This document shows positions 6,034 through 10,011 of a DNA stretch of 10,011 nucleotides, piece by piece. Under the pieces are notes generated by a model. It worked only from the letters and a program-made list of their open reading frames with translations. It did no database searches and was not told the DNA's origin. Every line of letters starts with the position of its first letter. Position 1 is the first letter of the stretch. A program made the translations under genes and the position numbers. Location: NCBI GenBank assembly GCA_003450555.1, contig DMFQ01000041.1, forward strand, positions 560 through 10,570, written 5' to 3'. The DNA is from Ktedonobacter sp. (GTDB taxonomy: Bacteria > Chloroflexota > Ktedonobacteria > Ktedonobacterales > Ktedonobacteraceae).

Positions 6034-7065
6034 CTACATTTTGATTGTTGGTACGTCCAGCATCAAAACCTCGAGTGCGGCCCGCGTGTTGACGTTCTGG
6101 TCGAGTGCTTCCATCGTATCCAGGATGGCACGGACCATTCGCTCGGATTCCCCGTTGCCAACATGTAAGGCCTGCTGCTTTAAGGTTTGACGCATATCTA
6201 CGTTGACAGTTAAGTCAAGGCATTGATGCACTGCTAATACCATATCACGCCACCAGAGTAACCACAACTCTAACACAGCGCGTGCTTTTTCGGCATCGGC
6301 GCTGAGGCGCTGAGCTATCTCAAAACGCTGTACATTGCCGAAGGTAGGCAACCTGGCAAGCGTCTCCAGTTGAGCCTTTCGTTCTATGAGCAGGTCTTCG
6401 TCCTCGGCTGCCTGTACAGCCCAACCCATGCGTCCGGCAGCCAGGGCGGCAATCAAAGCGGCTTCATCTGGTTCTACATGCCATTTTTTTTCCAGGGCTG
6501 CTTTGATTTGTGCGGCAGTCAGCAAATGCAGGGAGATTTGTTGCACGCGGGAGCGGATGGTTGGTAACAACAAGCCAGGATCGGGAGCGGTGAGCAGGAG
6601 CACGACGTCGGACTCTGGCTCCTCGAGTGTTTTCAAGAGGCAGTTCGCTGCTAGTAGGTTCATCTCGTGCGCACCCTGGACGATGAAGACATTGCGTCGT
6701 CCCTCCATGGTTTTGCGCGCGGAATCGCTCTGGAGCGCGCGTATTTGCTCTATAACAATGAATTGTTTGTCTGGGGGCCTGGCAATAATGTGCAGATCAG
6801 GGTGATTGCCGTGCAGAACTTTGCGACACGAGAGACATTCGTTGCAGGGTGCTTGTGGTGCAACCTGAGGGTCTGGGCCACCGGTGCAGAGTAAGGTTTG
6901 GGCGAGACGGTGGGCAAGGAGTGTCTTACCGATGTGTTCTGGACCAGTAAAGAGGTAGGCATGGCGCACTTGTTGCGCGGCAAGCGTGCGGCGCAACAGG
7001 TCAATGGCGTGTTCGTGACCTATGATATTCCAGCCTGATTGTGTTGGTTGTTGAAGCGCTATCAT
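6034..7065 (-). CDS. holB: DNA polymerase III, delta prime subunit
   Basis: Delta prime is the rigid stator of the clamp loader that places the beta clamp on DNA. The 343-residue protein has an AAA+ fold: GHEHAIDLLRRTL near the N-terminus (16-28), a Walker A motif GPEHIGKT (41-48), a zinc module with C60, C74, C77 and C80, and NCLLKTLEEP (141-150), the usual motif preceding sensor 1. The SRC motif reads SRV here (172-174); its arginine finger R173 is kept and only the cysteine is changed. Unlike E. coli delta prime, the Walker A looks intact, which is usual outside the enterobacteria. DnaX paralogues are longer and carry extra C-terminal domains; the length fits delta prime. The ATG at 7065 has no Shine-Dalgarno site, and a promoter ends right before it (see that entry). 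No other start fits the conserved N-terminus. Confidence 0.9.
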   Translation of the reverse strand: MIALQQPTQSGWNIIGHEHAIDLLRRTLAAQQVRHAYLFTGPEHIGKTLLAHRLAQTLLCTGGPDPQVAPQAPCNECLSCRKVLHGNHPDLHIIARPPDKQFIVIEQIRALQSDSARKTMEGRRNVFIVQGAHEMNLLAANCLLKTLEEPESDVVLLLTAPDPGLLLPTIRSRVQQISLHLLTAAQIKAALEKKWHVEPDEAALIAALAAGRMGWAVQAAEDEDLLIERKAQLETLARLPTFGNVQRFEIAQRLSADAEKARAVLELWLLWWRDMVLAVHQCLDLTVNVDMRQTLKQQALHVGNGESERMVRAILDTMEALDQNVNTRAALEVLMLDVPTIKM

Positions 7066-7071
7066 GGGGAT

Positions 7072-7100
7072 ATGGTAGCAGAAACAAGTAGGATTGGCAA
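7072..7100 (-). promoter_or_regulatory. Promoter of holB, predicted to give a leaderless mRNA
   Basis: On the minus strand TTGCCA (7095-7100, five of six -35 matches) is followed after exactly 17 bases by TACCAT (7072-7077, four of six -10 matches), which has a TG one base upstream (extended -10). Only six bases, ATCCCC, separate the -10 from the holB ATG, so the predicted transcript starts at or next to the A of the start codon. This agrees with the lack of an RBS. Confidence 0.55.
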
Positions 7101-7108
7101 TGCTGCAT

Positions 7109-7132
7109 CCTCACGCCCTCATGTCCTCATGC
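7109..7132. repeat. Three tandem 8-bp repeats in the holB-thrC divergent spacer
   Basis: CCTCACGC, CCTCATGT and CCTCATGC follow each other without gaps, and a degenerate fourth unit, CCCTGATG, may follow at 7133-7140. They lie eight bases upstream of the holB -35 element, so they could be an activator or repressor site, or simply a short microsatellite. Confidence 0.5.
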
Positions 7133-7185
7133 CCCTGATGAATTCTGCACAGATTTGACGAGAAGAAAAGCGCGTCCAGTTCGTT

Positions 7186-7215
7186 TAGCCAGATGAAGCC
7201 AGGTTATGTTATAGT
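7186..7215 (+). promoter_or_regulatory. Candidate promoter of thrC, also predicted leaderless
   Basis: TAGCCA (7186-7191, four of six matches) lies 18 bases before TATAGT (7210-7215, five of six matches), which has the TG of an extended -10 at 7207-7208. The -10 ends seven bases before the ATG at 7223, so transcription would start at or just before the start codon. No RBS is present. The -35 part is weak. Confidence 0.42.
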
Positions 7216-7222
7216 ATTATTT

Positions 7223-8425
7223 ATGGTTGCCCGTTTCAGTTATCTCAATCATCTACAGTGCAGTATGTGCCATCGGCAGTATGCGGCTGACCAACTACAG
7301 ACTATCAGTCCCTGTTGTTCCAGGCCGCTACTGGCGAAGTATGACCTTGCGGCTGTCGCACAGGATGTGAAGCGAGATGAGATTGCACGGCGTGAAAACT
7401 CTATGTGGCGTTATCACGAGCTGCTTCCTGTATGTGAAGAGGCCCATGTCCTGACACTGGGTGAAGGCATGACGCCCTTATTGGCAGCACCTCGATTGGC
7501 GCCTCCTGGGCTGGAAAAAGATGTTCGGCTGCTGGTAAAGGATGAAGGGCAGAACCCGACAGGTAGTTTTAAGGCAAGAGGCATGGCAGCGGCCGTTGCG
7601 CGCGCTCTAGAGTTGGGAGCTAGCGGGTTAGTAACTCCAACTGCTGGGAATGCTGGAGCCGCTATGGCGGCATACGCCGCTCGCGCGGGTCTGCCCGCAT
7701 TTGTGGTAGCCCCTGAAGATGCGCCACAAGCATGTATTCAACAGGCACGCCTCTATGGTGCCGAAGTAGCACTGATTGCCGGGCTGATTAGTGACGCAGG
7801 ACGAGTAGCAGCTAGCGTGGCACAGCAACGGGGCTGGTTTAATCTGGCTACTCTGCGAGAACCGTACCGTGTTGAGGGCAAGAAGACCATGGGGTTTGAG
7901 CTTGCTGAACAGCTTGGTTGGCGTCTGCCAGACGCAATCATTTATCCCGCTGGCGGTGGTACAGGTGTGATCGGAATGTGGCAAGCATTCGCAGAATTGC
8001 GCGATCTGGCTTGGTTGCAGTCTGAACATCTGCCCAAAATGATTATTGTACAGGCAGAGGGCTGCGCTCCCCTGGTACGAGCCTTTGAGCAAGGAAATAC
8101 AGTAATGGAAGCGTGGCCCTCCAGCCAGGCCAGCACGGTGGCAGCAGGTCTGCGCGTGCCTATGTCAATTGGCGACCAACTGATTCTGCAGGCAGTGCGC
8201 GCAAGCGGCGGGACAGCGGTCCGCGTTAGCGATGATGCAATGATGGAGATGGTGCGCTATACGGCGCGTAGTGAAGGCATGTTGATTGCGGTCGAGGCAG
8301 CGGCTACGCTCGCCGCCTATCATATCCTGCTCACTACACGATTTTTGACGCCTGAGGATGAAACTGTCCTGTTTTTTACCGGTACCGGTTTGCCTGATAT
8401 AGGAAATTATTCCTTTTCAATGTAG
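7223..8425 (+). CDS. thrC: Threonine synthase
   Basis: Threonine synthase converts O-phosphohomoserine to threonine with PLP. From the ATG at 7223 it has 400 residues. The N-terminus is a short zinc-ribbon-like segment with C13, C16, C31 and C32, typical of the plant/archaeal-type branch; its second pair is CC rather than the usual C-x-C or C-x2-C. It is followed by LGEGMTPL (79-86), QNPTGSFKARG (110-120, with K117 as the PLP lysine), TAGNAGAAMA (140-149) and the phosphate-binding loop PAGGGTG (242-248). The ATG at 7193 would add ten hydrophobic residues before VARFSYLNHLQC, where homologues normally begin, and the promoter-like sequence overlaps that stretch; I therefore prefer 7223. It is divergent from holB and stands alone, so it is not in a visible thr operon. 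Other fold type II PLP enzymes are possible but less likely given the zinc ribbon. Confidence 0.87.
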   Translation: MVARFSYLNHLQCSMCHRQYAADQLQTISPCCSRPLLAKYDLAAVAQDVKRDEIARRENSMWRYHELLPVCEEAHVLTLGEGMTPLLAAPRLAPPGLEKDVRLLVKDEGQNPTGSFKARGMAAAVARALELGASGLVTPTAGNAGAAMAAYAARAGLPAFVVAPEDAPQACIQQARLYGAEVALIAGLISDAGRVAASVAQQRGWFNLATLREPYRVEGKKTMGFELAEQLGWRLPDAIIYPAGGGTGVIGMWQAFAELRDLAWLQSEHLPKMIIVQAEGCAPLVRAFEQGNTVMEAWPSSQASTVAAGLRVPMSIGDQLILQAVRASGGTAVRVSDDAMMEMVRYTARSEGMLIAVEAAATLAAYHILLTTRFLTPEDETVLFFTGTGLPDIGNYSFSM

Positions 8426-8440
8426 CAATCTGTCTCACTG

Positions 8441-8477
8441 TATCATAGTTCACAGCATATGCTAGTGAAATATGATA
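8441..8477. repeat. 37-base near-perfect palindrome upstream of the sigma factor gene
   Basis: A perfect 10-bp palindrome, AGCATATGCT (8454-8463), is flanked by arms TATCATAGTTCAC (8441-8453) and GTGAAATATGATA (8465-8477). The arms pair at 12 of 13 positions, with a single unpaired A at 8464. A further 7-bp pair, TGTAGCA (8421-8427, including the thrC stop) with TGCTACA (8478-8484), extends it around a 13-base one-sided bulge. No T tract follows, so it is not a standard terminator. It encloses the promoter of the sigma gene, which makes an operator the best reading. Confidence 0.75.
8449..8476 (+). promoter_or_regulatory. Sigma70-type promoter of the sigma / anti-sigma operon
   Basis: TTCACA (8449-8454, five of six matches) and TATGAT (8471-8476, five of six matches) are 16 bases apart and lie in the two arms of the palindrome, so a protein or hairpin on the palindrome would block it. 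The predicted start near 8483 leaves a leader of about 75 bases that is AT-rich and shows no other clear signal. AAGG (8543-8546) is the only RBS-like match, 12 bases before the ATG. Confidence 0.55.
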
Positions 8478-8558
8478 TGCTACAAGAGAAAACTATGTAG
8501 TCAATGTATAAGAAATAAAAGCTCTACTACTATATAACAGATAAGGTTGATGTAACCA

Positions 8559-9380
8559 ATGGATACCTCTATCCGTTTCTACAATACGAATAGCAATTTA
8601 CGCCCAGTTTTAGATACTGAACGTAAAGGCCATGCGTCTTCCCCATCGACAATGGACGAGGATAATTGTGTAGAAAGTGCCTATGAGGAAGTGAAAGTGG
8701 TGGATACACGCCCTCAATTAAGTGTACCAGCTTTGCAAGAGCCAGTACTGAAAGTTGAGGTGGCGGATTTCGAGGCAATCTTTCTACGCTTTCAAGGGCC
8801 TATTACCAATTTCATCTATCACCTGATAGGCAATCGCGAGCAGGCATATGATCTTGCGCAGGATGTCTTCGTTAAGGCATACAAAGCGCTACTAGGCGGC
8901 ACAGTCGTACAGCCGGGAGCACTCTCGGCCTGGCTTTACCGCATAGCAGCAAATACGACGACGGATACATTACGCCGAAGACGTCTGATAGCCTGGTTAC
9001 CACTTTCACTGTTTAATGAAGATCGTGGCATCGGGGCTGGAGTCCTTTCTGATTCAGGTGGCTCTGCCTCGGATGGCTTCAATAGCAGTGAAGAAGATAA
9101 CAGTGGACGTATAAGCAACGCCAGCTCAATGTATGAACGTGGCGGCTATGATGGCGGACGCTTTGAAAGCCGCGTGGCAGATCGCGAGATCGTGGAACGT
9201 GTGCTAAAGCAAATGCCGCCAAAATATGCAGTATGTTTATGGCTATACGAAAACGATGGCCGTTCTTGTGCTGAAATCGCGGAGATATTGAATATCAGCG
9301 CATCAGCTGTGAAAATGCGTTTGATGCGTGCGCGCGAACGTTTTATAAACTTGTACAAACAAGAAGTGAGCGAAGAGTGA
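8559..9380 (+). CDS. ECF-type RNA polymerase sigma factor with N-terminal extension and long linker
   Basis: This 273-residue protein has the two domains of an ECF sigma factor. Region 2 spans about 71-142 (FEAIFLRFQGPITNFIYHLIG, then AYDLAQDVFVKAYKAL, the core-binding helix, and AWLYRIAANTTTDTLRRRR, the -10 reading helix). Region 4 spans about 207-265 (VLKQMPPKYAVCLWLYENDG, with the helix-turn-helix SCAEIAEILNISASAVKMRLMRARERF). ECF factors are usually near 180-200 residues. The excess here is a polar N-terminal extension of about 70 residues and a Gly/Ser/Asp-rich linker (143-205) between the domains, where 20-40 residues are usual. The downstream gene overlaps it by four bases and encodes a zinc-finger anti-sigma factor. 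An alternative start at M32 has no better RBS. Targets are unknown. Confidence 0.9.
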   Translation: MDTSIRFYNTNSNLRPVLDTERKGHASSPSTMDEDNCVESAYEEVKVVDTRPQLSVPALQEPVLKVEVADFEAIFLRFQGPITNFIYHLIGNREQAYDLAQDVFVKAYKALLGGTVVQPGALSAWLYRIAANTTTDTLRRRRLIAWLPLSLFNEDRGIGAGVLSDSGGSASDGFNSSEEDNSGRISNASSMYERGGYDGGRFESRVADREIVERVLKQMPPKYAVCLWLYENDGRSCAEIAEILNISASAVKMRLMRARERFINLYKQEVSEE

Positions 9381-9996
9381 ATTGTACCGAGGCACAGGTG
9401 TTGCTCGCAGCACACCGAGAACTGAATAATATTGATGTAGAAACGGCTGAGTTGGATGCTCACCTGGAGCGCTGTACTTCTTGCAGACTTGCGCTTGCTC
9501 GTTATAGCCTTATCGGCGAGCAAGTACGTTCACTGACAACACTGGACCCGTCTCCTGATGCGTATGCAAAACTCATGCAAGCACTGGCAGCCGAGCATTC
9601 TCAGTTGATTCAACGATCTCCATCTGTATCGTCCCCTCCACCAGAATTCCTTAAACCCTACCTGCGGGAACATGCTTTTTCCTCTGTCAAAACTAATCCA
9701 CTGGCTGCATTTTCATCGGCAGCTACGGGTCCCTTACCGGTTTTCAAGGCAGTACGTAAAAAGCGCCGTTCGTCTTTGGGGCAGTTTGCCGTCATTGGTT
9801 TAGCAGCAGTATTTTTGATGGCATTGATGATGGGAGGAATCACTTCGTTACTCCTCGTGGCACATGATCATGTAACACCCCCACCAGCCTTGTCAGTTAA
9901 CAATCACACTGATGTCGCACAAGTAAGTTACACAACAACTACGGCATATATAAATGTGATCAGTGCTGTAGCCGACCGCACATCCATATACTATAC
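9377..9996 (+). CDS. Membrane-anchored zinc-finger anti-sigma factor, 3'-truncated by the contig end
   Basis: Translation starts at a GTG that overlaps the sigma factor stop (GTGA, 9377-9380), the usual arrangement for translational coupling of a sigma and its inhibitor; no strong RBS precedes it. The N-terminus is a zinc-finger anti-sigma (zf-HC2/ZAS) domain with C3 and then H29-x3-C33-x2-C36. It should bind the sigma factor in the cytoplasm. A proline- and serine-rich linker (about 85-125) and a basic patch, KKRR (about 129-132), lead to one membrane helix (about 134-162). The outside part begins with HDHVTPPP and is cut after residue 206, where adapter sequence begins. The frame stays open to the end of the window, but codons after 9996 are probably not genomic. 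The sensor part and the signal are therefore unknown. Confidence 0.85.
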
Positions 9997-10011
9997 CTGT
10001 CTCTTATACAC
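9997..10011 (+). other. Residual Tn5/Nextera mosaic-end adapter at the contig end
   Basis: CTGTCTCTTATACAC is identical to the first 15 of the 19 bases of the Tn5 mosaic end (CTGTCTCTTATACACATCT) used in Nextera libraries, in the orientation in which adapter read-through appears at the 3' end of a read. It stands exactly at the last base of the window, so it is best read as untrimmed adapter and not genomic sequence. Confidence 0.9.

Noticed and set aside
7155..7160. TTGACG as -35 element for thrC
   Set aside because: No -10-like hexamer stands 16-18 bases downstream.
8441..8484. Palindrome as an intrinsic terminator of thrC
   Set aside because: The hairpin is AT-rich and followed by ACAAGAGAAAA with no T tract on the plus strand.
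9377..10011. Anti-sigma reading frame continuing to base 10011
   Set aside because: The last 15 bases match the sequencing adapter, so the final codons are not genomic.

Overview
The window looks like chromosomal DNA from a member of the Chloroflexota, most probably a Ktedonobacteria-type soil bacterium. Reasons: near-even base composition, typical bacterial gene packing, an ECF sigma / zinc-finger anti-sigma pair, and a small gene that joins a kinase start resembling the Ser/Thr kinases of that class to a WD40 blade. This placement is inference from remembered family resemblance, not a search. The window is probably a whole contig or its edge. The first gene lacks its 5' part, and the last 15 bases match the Tn5/Nextera mosaic-end adapter, so the natural sequence probably stops near 9996.

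Left (1-2331, + strand): the 3' four fifths of argJ (ornithine/glutamate acetyltransferase), then argD (acetylornithine aminotransferase), closed by a strong intrinsic terminator. Together they cover the acetyl-recycling and transamination steps of arginine synthesis. Centre-left (2353-4165): a YihY/BrkB-family membrane protein on the minus strand. Divergent from it, behind its own promoter, is a 49-codon gene that seems to be an in-frame deletion remnant of a kinase-WD40 protein, followed by a single-domain TfoX-like protein.

Centre (4176-7065, minus strand): holB (DNA polymerase III delta prime), then a PaaG-like crotonase-fold isomerase, then an orphan SAM-dependent methyltransferase, all in one direction and possibly partly co-transcribed. 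Right (7223-9996, + strand): a threonine synthase with an N-terminal zinc ribbon, divergent from holB. Next comes a 133-base spacer holding a 37-base near-perfect palindrome that encloses a promoter, then an ECF-type sigma factor overlapping by four bases a membrane anti-sigma factor that runs off the contig.

The most interesting points are the palindrome over the sigma promoter, the kinase-WD40 remnant that keeps promoter, RBS and frame, the back-to-back promoters that would make holB and thrC leaderless, and the adapter at the right end. I see no CRISPR array, tRNA, rRNA, transposase or phage genes, and no gene cluster that amounts to a clearly new system. No stretch over 300 bases lacks a gene; the longest spacers are 3436-3634, 8426-8558, 7066-7222 and 5917-6033, described below.
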